Below, piece by piece: positions 9,163 through 16,368 of a stretch of 36,200 bases of DNA (positions are counted from its first letter, which is position 1; every line of letters starts with the position of its first letter). The stretch covers positions 1 through 36,200 of the forward strand of contig PMKM01000027.1 in NCBI GenBank assembly GCA_003157745.1. The letters are read 5' to 3'. Origin of the DNA: Bryobacterales bacterium. Its GTDB lineage: Bacteria > Acidobacteriota > Terriglobia > Bryobacterales > Bryobacteraceae. A model generated the notes under the pieces. It had not been told where the DNA came from and did no database searches. It worked only from the letters and a program-made list of their open reading frames with translations. A program made the translations under genes and the position numbers.

Positions 9163-9495
9163 TCACTCTTGACGAACGATCGCCTCGACGCGCCGGTTCA
9201 GCGGCTCTGCCGTTCGTGGCCCCGTCGCCACCAGCAGGCCGCCGTCCCCGTGCCGTTCGATAAAAAGATAGGATGCGTCCACGCCCGCATCTCGCAGACT
9301 CCTCGCGACCCTCTGCGCGCGCCGCAGACCGGGCTTGAGACTTCCGGCGACGCTATCCGCGGCAAAGGCCGGAAAAGCCAGCCCGACCCAATCGACGACG
9401 ATGGCTCCCGTCCAACGTACCGCAGTCGTTTGGTCGCGGCCCTCCGCGCCGTCATCGAAGACTCTACCACAACCAAATCCCGTCAACAATGGCAC
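9163..9495 (-). pseudogene. OmpA-like C-terminal domain remnant
   Basis: The 110-residue frame ends with a segment (about 52-108) that matches the second half of an OmpA/MotB peptidoglycan-binding domain. RRAQRVARSLRDAGVD corresponds to the conserved helix and AEPLNRRVEAIV to the closing NRRVE motif. The first half of the domain, with the GHTD-type motif, is absent or unrecognisable, and no clear signal peptide is present. In many genomes an OmpA-family or FecR protein sits before CHASE2 proteins, so a once complete partner has probably decayed from its 5' end. A short functional protein cannot be excluded. Confidence 0.5.
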
Positions 9496-9582
9496 TCCGC
9501 GCCCGCGCCAGCAAGCGCGCCGAACCGCCAGCGTCGACAGTCACCCTGCTCAGCCAAATACTCTGCCGGCAACACCGGCGAA

Positions 9583-9895
9583 GCCCATACTCTTCACCTA
9601 AGCGCCTGCCAGAAGACAACCATGCCAGTTCGACGTAGCGCACGCACTCGTGCGTGCCGCGTCGGCACTCTTGCCGACGCTTGGTTTTTCCAGGCGCGGG
9701 CGGGCGTCGAGAGAAGTCTCAACGCCGCACGCACGAGTGCGCGGCAGCCACGTCAGTCGCCAGACTCTGGAACGTTGGTTTCGCAACAGGCGCTACATCG
9801 TGGCGCAGCCTGTCCAGGCTGCTGAGCCGAGAGTCATCTCGGCTCTTCCGCTCACCATTCCATCCTTGTGACAGTCTAAGTGAAGAGTATTGGGC
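9583..9895. repeat. MITE-like element with terminal inverted repeats
   Basis: The ends GCCCATACTCTTCACCTAAG (9583-9602) and CTAAGTGAAGAGTATTGGGC (9876-9895) are imperfect inverted repeats of about 20 bases. The interior of about 270 bases has no convincing gene. It is full of hairpins: 9640-9657 (GCACGCA/TGCGTGC), 9660-9679 (CGTCGGCA/TGCCGACG), 9806-9821 (CAGCC/GGCTG) and 9825-9844 (AGCCGAGA/TCTCGGCT). The copy of the first hairpin near 9726-9743 is in inverted orientation. This fits a non-autonomous transposable element or a cluster of intergenic repeats. Confidence 0.6.
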
Positions 9896-10202
9896 CGAAG
9901 CTGTGCCGTGATGCAACAACGATGTTCGACGCCCGCCCGTTAACAGCTACACTGGGAACGACGATGCCGAGCCGAACGCCGCATCCAATCCTGCCCCACG
10001 TACCGGACAGATTCACTTACACCGCACCCCGCTCGCGCGCAACCGTTGGCGACGCATGCGGCACGACCATCTACATGTACGATTCGCAGCAGCGCCCGAT
10101 TTCGAAAACCGCTCCGCTTGTGCATCATAGGGCTGCCGCAAGGCGACGCCGACGTTGGGAGTGCCGATACTGGGTTTCCCGCGAACTGCCCCGTGAGGCG
10201 CT
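9896..10202. other. Intergenic stretch before the WD40-like gene
   Basis: No gene is firmly supported here. A + strand frame reading 9880-10209 ends by overlapping the GTG start at 10203, but its Arg-rich C-terminus looks like frame noise and no ribosome binding site was found. It could be the remains of a gene that was once the 5' part of the next one. Confidence 0.4.
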
Positions 10203-11108
10203 GTGCTGACCTCCGCAATCCGACACTTGGTTGCCGCCAGGTCGGCCTCCACCCTCTTGGCAGGTTTTGCTGATCGGACCGTCCAGGTCTGGGACTTGCG
10301 AGCTTGCGCGCGCAATGCCGAGTTCGAAACCGTGCTCAGCTTTGGCGGAAGCCGACTGGCACTCAGCCCGGACGGTAAGCGTTGCGTCGCGGCCTCATGG
10401 AACGGGGGGAAGCGGGGTGGCGTCGCCTGTTACGACTGCGTCTCCGGTTGCGCGGTCTGGCACCGCCCGGAAATTCGCCGCACACAGCGGGTCCTATACT
10501 CCGCCGATGGTCAGAGCGTCTGGTGTGTTGTGGATGACGGGCCGCTCCAGCGCCTTGACGGCGGCAGCGGGGAGACCCGGGAAGTCGGGCGCGGAGTACG
10601 TGACATTCGTGAGAGTGAAGACGGCGGGGAGCGACTGTTGGCGACGCAGAAACGCGGTTTCCGCTACTTCTTCCTGATCGGGCAAAGGAGCCTTTTCCAC
10701 ATCGCGCCGCTGGTCACTGGCCGCGTCTTAGATGCAGCCTTTACGCCAGAAGCGCTCTGCCTGTCGGAAGGCTGTGGCCCGACTCGGTGTTTTGACCGCA
10801 AGGATGGAACCGAGCTGTGGCGAACGGACTGGGAACACGAGTGGGTAAGGCAATTATGGTATGACCCCAGAGACGCGCAGTTATACGCCGCAACTTCCCA
10901 GCGGCTGCTCCAGTGCGCCCCGCTCGCTGGTGAATGGAAGACGATGTGCGAGGTGGCAGCCAGTTGCTTTGCGTCTTGCCCTGGCCTTGGGCAGCTAGTC
11001 ACATCAGACGGCGACTTGATAGACGTGGCGAGCGGGGTGGTCAAGAACCAGCTTGATTTCCCGCAACGAGAGATCGAGGCGCCCCTCGACGACGCCAGCG
11101 GGCGGTGA
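10203..11108 (+). CDS. WD40-like beta-propeller protein
   Basis: The 301-residue protein has repeated beta-propeller blade patterns such as LLAGFADRTVQVWDLRA, LALSPDGKRCVAASW and RVLYSADGQSVWCVVDD. It also has quinoprotein-like stretches (CFDRKDGTELWRTDW). About five or six blades are discernible. No signal peptide or enzymatic motif is present, so a cytoplasmic scaffolding role is the simplest reading. The start is a GTG just after an in-frame stop (TGA near 10195). An IS630 element lies directly downstream. The N-terminus begins close to a blade, so the gene may be a shortened version of a longer propeller protein. Confidence 0.65.
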   Translation: MLTSAIRHLVAARSASTLLAGFADRTVQVWDLRACARNAEFETVLSFGGSRLALSPDGKRCVAASWNGGKRGGVACYDCVSGCAVWHRPEIRRTQRVLYSADGQSVWCVVDDGPLQRLDGGSGETREVGRGVRDIRESEDGGERLLATQKRGFRYFFLIGQRSLFHIAPLVTGRVLDAAFTPEALCLSEGCGPTRCFDRKDGTELWRTDWEHEWVRQLWYDPRDAQLYAATSQRLLQCAPLAGEWKTMCEVAASCFASCPGLGQLVTSDGDLIDVASGVVKNQLDFPQREIEAPLDDASGR

Positions 11109-11194
11109 AGCGGCGGTAAACCGGAAGCTGGAAACTGGAGACGCTAGGGAACCAATTACCCAGTTTCCGACTGCACGTCAACCGCCGGTGAACT

Positions 11195-12205
11195 AGATCA
11201 TTATCGCCATTAGTGTAGACCCACGGTGCAGAGGCGGAACCATGCGTTTGCGTTCTCCGGAGTGATCTGCCGGAGGCCATCCGCGATGGCTTCGTCGAGC
11301 GCCTCTCTGCTTCTTGCCTTGGCCGCGCGGAGGGATTGTTTGAGCTTGGACCAGGCTTTCTCGATCGGGTTCAGGTCGGGCGAGTACGGTGGCAGATACA
11401 ACACTTCGGCCCCACGGTTTTCGATCCGCTCGCGCACGCCTTTGACTTTGTGCGAACTCAGGTTGTCCATCACCACCACGCTGCCCGGCCGCAGCGCCCG
11501 GCATAGGACGCGGTCCACATACGCGCGGAAGATTTCCGCGTCCGTGGCCTCTTCGATGGTCATCGTGGCGACCATGCCGCGAAGGCTCATGGCGCCCGGA
11601 ATGGTCATGATCTTCCACTGCCCACCCGGCGTGGCTTCGTGAATGCGCCGGCCATCCGGACGGCGTCCGCTGAGCCGCGTCATCGAAGTGGCTACGCCGC
11701 TCTCATCCAGGAAAATCAGCCGTTTCGGCGGGATCGATGCGACGCGCGCGGCAAATTCCTCCCGCCGTCGACGGTTGGCTTCGGTGTCGCACTCGACGGC
11801 GTGGAGCGACTTTTATTCAGCCGCATCCCCATCTTCCGCAATAGGCACCACACGCGCGTCATGCCCAGCGTCACGCCGGCCTCGCGACCGAGCTTGGTCC
11901 GGATTTCCGCCAGCGTCAAATCCGGCTGCGCTTCGATCCAGGATCGCACTTGCTGTTGTGCCGCGGGTCCCGCTCGTGGCTTGCGGCCGGGCGTGTAGGT
12001 GGGCCGCTCGACGCGTCCGCTGCGCGTGCGGTAGGCCGAGATCTTCTTGGCCCAACCCTCGCTCAGCTGGAAAATGCCGGCCAAGCTTGCCAGGGAATGT
12101 CCCCCCTGGTCGTAGGCCGCCAGGAACTTTCGACGCAGATCGTCTGCATATGGTCTTGCCATTTCGTCTGTCGTCGCGGACGCTAGCCAATTACAGTGTA
12201 CATCA
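11195..12205 (-). mobile_element. IS630-family insertion sequence (about 1 kb)
   Basis: The element is defined by a complete IS630-type transposase in two overlapping frames on the - strand. Its size of about 1.0 kb fits the family. The exact ends are not fixed: the flanks (GAACTAGATCATTATCG near 11190 and the complement of 12190-12215) show only weak terminal inverted-repeat similarity. IS630 elements duplicate a TA target. The insertion lies between the WD40-like gene and an intergenic region. Confidence 0.85.
11210..12162 (-). CDS. IS630 transposase, two frames joined by -1 frameshift
   Basis: The upstream frame (12162-11716) encodes the helix-turn-helix DNA-binding half (residues 1-115, with SLASLAGIFQLSEGWAKK and a winged second HTH). 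The catalytic half is in the -1 frame and ends at 11210. Slippage at the four-A run (11811-11814 on the + strand) changes MRLNKSRS to MRLNKKSLHA, the normal IS630 sequence. The catalytic residues are all present: Asp in FLDESG (codon 11705-11707), Asp in VMDNLSSHK (11465-11467) and Glu in NPIEKAW (11360-11362). The last two are 34 residues apart, the D34E spacing of IS630. The element therefore appears active in principle, relying on frameshifting. Confidence 0.88.
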
Positions 12206-12562
12206 GTTACGAAACTGCTCTAAACCGCTCTGCGGTATTGGCCGATTCGCTCCTCTCCGGGAAACTGACCCGCCGCCCGATAAGCCGCGCGGCGCACACT
12301 CCACCTATCGGTATGATCGACGGATTCCGCTTGGCGCTGTATAGTGACTGGGCGAACAATTGCCGATGACCCCCTGGATCACCCCGTTCAGCACTTCCGG
12401 CCCCGCCCATCGCGCCACTCTCATTCACCTCGCCCAACAAACAATCTTCGCCCCTTGTTTTCATCGCGCTGCGCTGGTTCCTACCCGCCCTCGGAGTCAT
12501 CATCACCGCTGCGTGCGGCATAATCGGATTGGGAGCCGTTCCTCGATGCGTCAGATGTTAAC

Positions 12563-12654
12563 AAAACGGGGCGAATTTGCCCCGCCTGGAGAGACTCAAG
12601 TGCCTGATTCTATTGGAGAGCGTCCTCGGCAAACGGGGCAAATTCACCCCGTTT
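12563..12654. repeat. REPIN-like pair of inverted GGGGC repeats
   Basis: The left unit (12563-12584) and right unit (12634-12654) are inverted copies with one mismatch over 21 bases. Each unit is itself a hairpin (CGGGGC-GAATTT-GCCCCG in the left copy). Two REP hairpins in inverted orientation separated by about 50 bases is the classic REPIN arrangement. Confidence 0.7.
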
Positions 12655-12794
12655 CGAGCCACCATGGGTCGCGCCGAAGCCCGCAAGCGCCCTCCTGAGG
12701 AAGCCTCATCCCATGCCACCAAATTCGCGCGCTCACTGCGACTCGACGTCCGATTCCCAGCCTTGCCTCCCTTCCCATCCAGCTTGCGTGGGGT

Positions 12795-12800
12795 TATAAT
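12795..12800 (+). promoter_or_regulatory. Candidate -10 box (TATAAT)
   Basis: A perfect TATAAT lies 40 bases before the ATG of the helical-repeat protein and 24 bases before its Shine-Dalgarno sequence (TTGGAGG, 12824-12830). No well-spaced -35 box is visible (TTGCCT at 12763 is too far upstream). Position supports it as the gene's promoter. Confidence 0.35.
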
Positions 12801-12839
12801 CCAACTGATTCAAGCCCGGACTCTTGGAGGACATTTGCG

Positions 12840-13748
12840 ATGAACCGATGTGGCTTATTGATGGCCGCCTTACTCGTTGCCGGAGCCGCCGTCGCTGCGG
12901 CCGGCGATCTGGACACCAACTATCAGGATCTGCAGGACGCGGTGACCAAGAACGATGTCGCGGCGGTCAAGAAGTTGGCCCCGGAGACCAGCGCCCTCGC
13001 GCGCCAGGAGTTGGCCAAGCCGGCCGACGCCGCCGATCCGGACGCCAAGACGCGCCTGGAGTACCTGCACTCCGTCGACACCTACGCCGACTACGCGCTG
13101 TTGAAGTTGGCGGTGCAGGCCGAGCCGGCAGTGCAGGTGGAACTGATTGCCACCCTCGAAAAGCAGAATCCCAAGAGCAAGTATCTGGACCAGGCCTATG
13201 GCTTCTATCTGGCGGCGCTCGCCAAGACCGGCGCCGCAGCCAAGGTGCCGGAGGTTGCCGACAAGGCAATCGCCAATTTCCCGCAGAACCCCGACTTACT
13301 CATCTACCTGGTTAATTACGCGGCCAATCATGGCCAGACCGATCGCGAGCTTACCTTTGCCACGCGAATCATCGCCCTCTGGAACAGTCATCCCAAGGCG
13401 CCCGAAGGCGTGCCGGCGGCCGAATGGGATGGCAAGCGCGACATTTCGCTCGGTCCCGCCTATTACATGGCCGGCATGATCTACGCCTCGCGTGCGCGTT
13501 GGATGGATGCCGATCAGAACCTGCGCGCCTCCCTCTCTTACGCGAAGAATAATCCGACCACGAATGGCAACGCGCTGCTCCAGCTTGGCGTCGCCAATTA
13601 CAACATCGGAAAGGCGACCATGAACAAGGCGCGCATGCTCGATGCCGTCAAGTTCTCTCAGCAGGCCGCCGCCGTTCCGGGCCCCGCGGCGCAGCAGGCC
13701 TGGCACAACGCCCAGGTCATGAAGGCCGAAGCCGACAAGATGCGTTGA
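12840..13748 (+). CDS. Secreted TPR-like helical-repeat protein
   Basis: The 302-residue protein has a signal peptide (about 1-21, ending AAVAAAG) followed by all-helical sequence with tetratricopeptide-like pairs. Examples are KYLDQAYGFYLAALAKTG, LGPAYYMAGMIYASRARWMDADQNL and NALLQLGVANYNIGKA, with a disordered-looking N-terminal repeat rich in Lys/Ala/Asp. The TTGGAGG ribosome binding site 10 bases upstream supports the ATG. TPR-type repeats usually mediate protein contacts. A periplasmic or outer-membrane-associated scaffold is the likely role, but no partner is indicated by the neighbours. Confidence 0.75.
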   Translation: MNRCGLLMAALLVAGAAVAAAGDLDTNYQDLQDAVTKNDVAAVKKLAPETSALARQELAKPADAADPDAKTRLEYLHSVDTYADYALLKLAVQAEPAVQVELIATLEKQNPKSKYLDQAYGFYLAALAKTGAAAKVPEVADKAIANFPQNPDLLIYLVNYAANHGQTDRELTFATRIIALWNSHPKAPEGVPAAEWDGKRDISLGPAYYMAGMIYASRARWMDADQNLRASLSYAKNNPTTNGNALLQLGVANYNIGKATMNKARMLDAVKFSQQAAAVPGPAAQQAWHNAQVMKAEADKMR

Positions 13749-13894
13749 GCGGATTCGGCCTCGCGCATACAGTACAATCGAGGATTGGGGCGCATTCGCG
13801 ACGATGGCACCGGCTCTGATTTAATCGGAGCCGCGACCGGAGGGAGCGGTTTCCTGTCGTCGAATCGACAATCTCCCGACAGGCCCGTAAACTC

Positions 13895-14872
13895 ATGGCT
13901 ACCCGAAGAATCCTCGTCACCGGCGGCGCCGGTTATATTGGCTCGCACACGGTTCGTCTGCTGCTCGAACGCGGCTACGACGTGGCGGTGGTCGACAACC
14001 TCTCGCGAGGGTACCGGCACAACGTTCCCGCCGGGCTTCTCTACGCGATGGACGTGGCCGACACGGGCGTGCTCACCGAGCTGATGCGGCAATTGCAGAC
14101 CGAAGCGGTGGTGCATTTCGCCGGCTTCATCGCGGTGGGCGAATCGATGGTCGAGCCGGCGCGCTACTTCACCAACAACGTCAGCGGATCCTTGTCGTTG
14201 CTGGCCGCCATGCAGGACGCCGATGTGAAGCACATCGTGTTCTCCTCGACCGCCGCCGTGTATGGCAATCCGCACGCCGTGCCGATTCTCGAGACCTTCC
14301 CCATCCAGCCCGTGAACCCTTACGGCGAATCGAAGGTGATGGTGGAGACCATGCTCGGCTGGTTCGACCGCATCCACCATCTCACCAGCGTGTGTCTGCG
14401 CTATTTCAATGCCTCCGGAGGCGCACCCGATGGCGCGCTGGGCGAAGAGCACGCCCCCGAAACGCACCTCATTCCGCTCATTCTGCGCGCCGTACTCACC
14501 GGAAAGCCCGTCACGGTATTTGGCGACGATTACGCCACGCCCGACGGAACCTGCATCCGCGATTACATCCATGTCGAGGATCTCGCCGAGGCGCATATCC
14601 TGGCGCTTGAATACCTGCTGGCCGGTGGCGCGAGCGACCAGTTCAACGTGGGAACCGGCTTCGGCCATTCGGTCATGGAAGTGATTCGCGCGGTCGAGGA
14701 AGTCGCCGGGCAAAAGGTGCCCTACACGATGGGGACGCGTCGCGCCGGCGATCCAGCCAGCCTGGTGGCCGGTTCCGATAAGCTGCGCGCCAAGCTGGGC
14801 TGGCAGCCGCGCTCAAGCGAGTTGAAGACCATCGTCCAGCATGCCTGGGATTTCGCCCGGAAACATGCCTAG
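13895..14872 (+). CDS. galE: UDP-glucose 4-epimerase
   Basis: The 325-residue extended short-chain dehydrogenase interconverts UDP-glucose and UDP-galactose in the cytoplasm, supplying galactose for surface polysaccharides. It has the NAD-binding GGAGYIG (10-16), the SSTAAVYG block with the catalytic Ser/Thr, and the YxxxK pair Tyr143/Lys147 in NPYGESK. Conserved epimerase blocks also follow: LRYFNASG, the GDDYATPDGTCIRDYIHV region, and NVGTGFGHSVMEV. The length is slightly shorter than the usual 335-340 residues. The YdeI-family gene overlaps its last codons by 8 bases. Confidence 0.95.
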   Translation: MATRRILVTGGAGYIGSHTVRLLLERGYDVAVVDNLSRGYRHNVPAGLLYAMDVADTGVLTELMRQLQTEAVVHFAGFIAVGESMVEPARYFTNNVSGSLSLLAAMQDADVKHIVFSSTAAVYGNPHAVPILETFPIQPVNPYGESKVMVETMLGWFDRIHHLTSVCLRYFNASGGAPDGALGEEHAPETHLIPLILRAVLTGKPVTVFGDDYATPDGTCIRDYIHVEDLAEAHILALEYLLAGGASDQFNVGTGFGHSVMEVIRAVEEVAGQKVPYTMGTRRAGDPASLVAGSDKLRAKLGWQPRSSELKTIVQHAWDFARKHA

Positions 14873-15461
14873 CCGCCCGCCAGTGAAACCGGCATTCTTC
14901 CCATCGGCGGCGGATTTTCGCCAGTGGCTCGACCAGCATCACGCGGCCGCGCGCGAGTTGCTGGTCGGCTTTTACAAGAAGGAGTCGGGCCGCGGCGGGA
15001 TCGCCTACCAGCAAGCGCTCGACGCAGCGCTCGCCTACGGCTGGATCGATGGCGTCCGCAAACGATTCGACGAGGACGCGTACATGGTCCGCTTCACGCC
15101 GCGCAAACCGGGCAGCACCTGGAGCGCGGTCAACATCGCGCGCGTTCGCGAACTGACTGCCAAAGGGCTCATGATGCCGCCGGGCCTCGCCGCTTTCGAC
15201 GGACGCGACGAGCGGAAAACGGAGCGGCATTTGGACGAGCGCGAACGGGCGCAGCTCGATCCAGGGCTCGCCGCGGCCTTGCGCGCCAACCGGAAGGCGG
15301 CGGCTTTTTTCGATGCGCAGCCGCCCGGCTACCGGAAGATCGCGACCTTCTGGGTGATGAGCGCGAAAAAAGAGGAGACGCGCGCGCGCCGGCTGGCCCA
15401 ACTCATCGAGCGCTCGGCGAGCGGAGCCCGCATCGATCTCCTCGCCCCTAATCGGAAGTAG
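14865..15461 (+). CDS. YdeI/OmpD-associated family protein
   Basis: The product has 198 residues from the ATG at 14865, which overlaps the galE stop. An upstream in-frame ATG at 14841 is inside galE and less likely. Family blocks are FRQWLDQHHAAARELLVGF, YKKESGRGGIAYQQALD, LAYGWIDGVRKRFDED, YMVRFTPRKPGSTWSAVN and PGYRKIATFWVMSAKKEETR. The YdeI family in E. coli and Bacillus is linked to cell-envelope stress or antimicrobial peptide resistance, but no reaction is known. Overlap with galE suggests co-translation. Its end overlaps the convergent truncated gene at 15448. Confidence 0.85.
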   Translation: MPSRPPVKPAFFPSAADFRQWLDQHHAAARELLVGFYKKESGRGGIAYQQALDAALAYGWIDGVRKRFDEDAYMVRFTPRKPGSTWSAVNIARVRELTAKGLMMPPGLAAFDGRDERKTERHLDERERAQLDPGLAAALRANRKAAAFFDAQPPGYRKIATFWVMSAKKEETRARRLAQLIERSASGARIDLLAPNRK

Positions 15462-15717
15462 GCGCCCGGCTCCGCAGCGATGCCGCCCCGATCCCGATCC
15501 CGACCAGCAGCGCGGCGATGCTGATTCCCGCGGCCGCTTTCTCCGCGGCGGTCCGCCCATAAGCGACGTTCACGAAGTGCTCGCTGGGCGGAACCTGAAA
15601 CGTGATCAACCCGCTCAGCGTGCCCGGACCCGCGGGCACTGGTCGTCCGTCCACGCGCACTTCCCAGCCGGGGAACCAGGCGGTTTGCATTTCGACCGTG
15701 CTGGTGGACTTCTCATC
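15448..15717 (-). pseudogene. 3' fragment of a YfhO-like membrane protein
   Basis: The frame encodes about 90 residues: FPGWEVRVDGRPV, a following beta region (GLITFQVPPSEHFVNVAYG) and one membrane helix at the C-terminus (GISIAALLVGIGIGAASL). This is how the extracytoplasmic tail of YfhO and related large multi-pass glycosyltransferase-like proteins ends. The full-length family has 700 or more residues. An in-frame stop (15718-15720) lies just upstream and no start with a ribosome binding site was found, so all but the last domain is lost. Confidence 0.7.
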
Positions 15718-15786
15718 CTAAATCCGGCAGTTCCCCCGAGTTTGGAGATGAGATCGCCGGGCTGCTATACTTTTCACCTGGCTGTC

Positions 15787-16257
15787 ATGACTCCTTCCAT
15801 CGCCACGCGCGCCGCCACGGCGGACGACGACGCCTTTCTCTTCGAGTTATTCAAGGCCGTGCGCTCGCCCGAATTCGCCCAGACACCGCTTGCGCCGGCG
15901 CAGATCGAGATGCTGTTGAAATTTCAATACGCGGGGCAGAAGCAGTCCTATAGCGCGCAGTATCCCGGTGGGAATCACATGGTTTTGATGCAGGCGAAGC
16001 CGATCGGTCGCATCTGGCTGCACTGCGGCGCGACGGAGCACCGCCTGGTGGACATCGCCCTGCTGCCCGAGTTCCGCAACCGCGGCATTGGCGCCGCGCT
16101 GGTGGCCGAAGCTGTCGCCGCCGCACGCGCTGCCGGCGTGCGTTTATCCTGCTCCGTGGCTCTGACCAACCACGGGTCGCTGCGTTTCCACCAACGTTTG
16201 GGATTCCGTATTACTGGTCAGGACGAGGTGTTCTACAGTCTGGCCGTGGAGCCGTAG
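15787..16257 (+). CDS. GNAT-family N-acetyltransferase
   Basis: The 156-residue protein is a single GNAT domain that transfers an acetyl group from acetyl-CoA to an amine. Motif A is clear: the DIALLPEFRNRGIGAAL block has the R-x-x-G-x-G/A pyrophosphate-binding loop. Motif B follows (VALTNHGSLRFHQRLGFRI). The ATG at 15787 is preferred over longer upstream frames that run through noncoding sequence. The substrate cannot be predicted. It faces the collagen-like gene array, whose transcription converges on it. Confidence 0.88.
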   Translation: MTPSIATRAATADDDAFLFELFKAVRSPEFAQTPLAPAQIEMLLKFQYAGQKQSYSAQYPGGNHMVLMQAKPIGRIWLHCGATEHRLVDIALLPEFRNRGIGAALVAEAVAAARAAGVRLSCSVALTNHGSLRFHQRLGFRITGQDEVFYSLAVEP

Positions 16258-16336
16258 CGCGTTTCATGCCAGGGTTCGCGTCCGTGGCTTGCGCCATGCC
16301 AGCCCCCATCGCGCTGCCGTCTGATGGGGTCGCCAT
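16211..16336 (-). CDS. Short ORF with strong ribosome binding site
   Basis: This 41-codon frame (MATPSDGSAMGAGMAQATD at its start) follows a good Shine-Dalgarno sequence (AAAGGAG about 8 bases before the ATG). It lies 32 bases downstream of the last collagen-like gene on the same strand and overlaps the end of the GNAT gene. It may be the truncated start of a further member of the array. There is no homology evidence and the frame could be chance. Confidence 0.25.
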   Translation of the reverse strand: MATPSDGSAMGAGMAQATDANPGMKRATAPRPDCRTPRPDQ

Positions 16337-16368
16337 TCGTCATTCTCCTTTCGACTTATCCAAGCCCG

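Larger units (their letters stand above)
12206..12839. other. Gene-poor region with a REP-like palindrome
   Basis: No convincing gene is found in about 630 bases. A frame near 12370-12557 (+) ends in a hydrophobic stretch (FIALRWFLPALGVIITA), but it has no start codon with a ribosome binding site. A - strand frame (12207-12521) shows no recognisable motif. Both may be gene fragments. The palindrome at 12563-12654 is described separately. Confidence 0.5.

Noticed and set aside
9880-10209. 109-codon frame leading into the WD40-like gene
   Set aside because: Arg-rich and without motif or ribosome binding site; begins inside the MITE-like element.
12207-12521. 104-codon - strand frame after the IS630 element
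   Set aside because: No recognisable motif and no good ribosome binding site; treated as noncoding or an unrecognised fragment.
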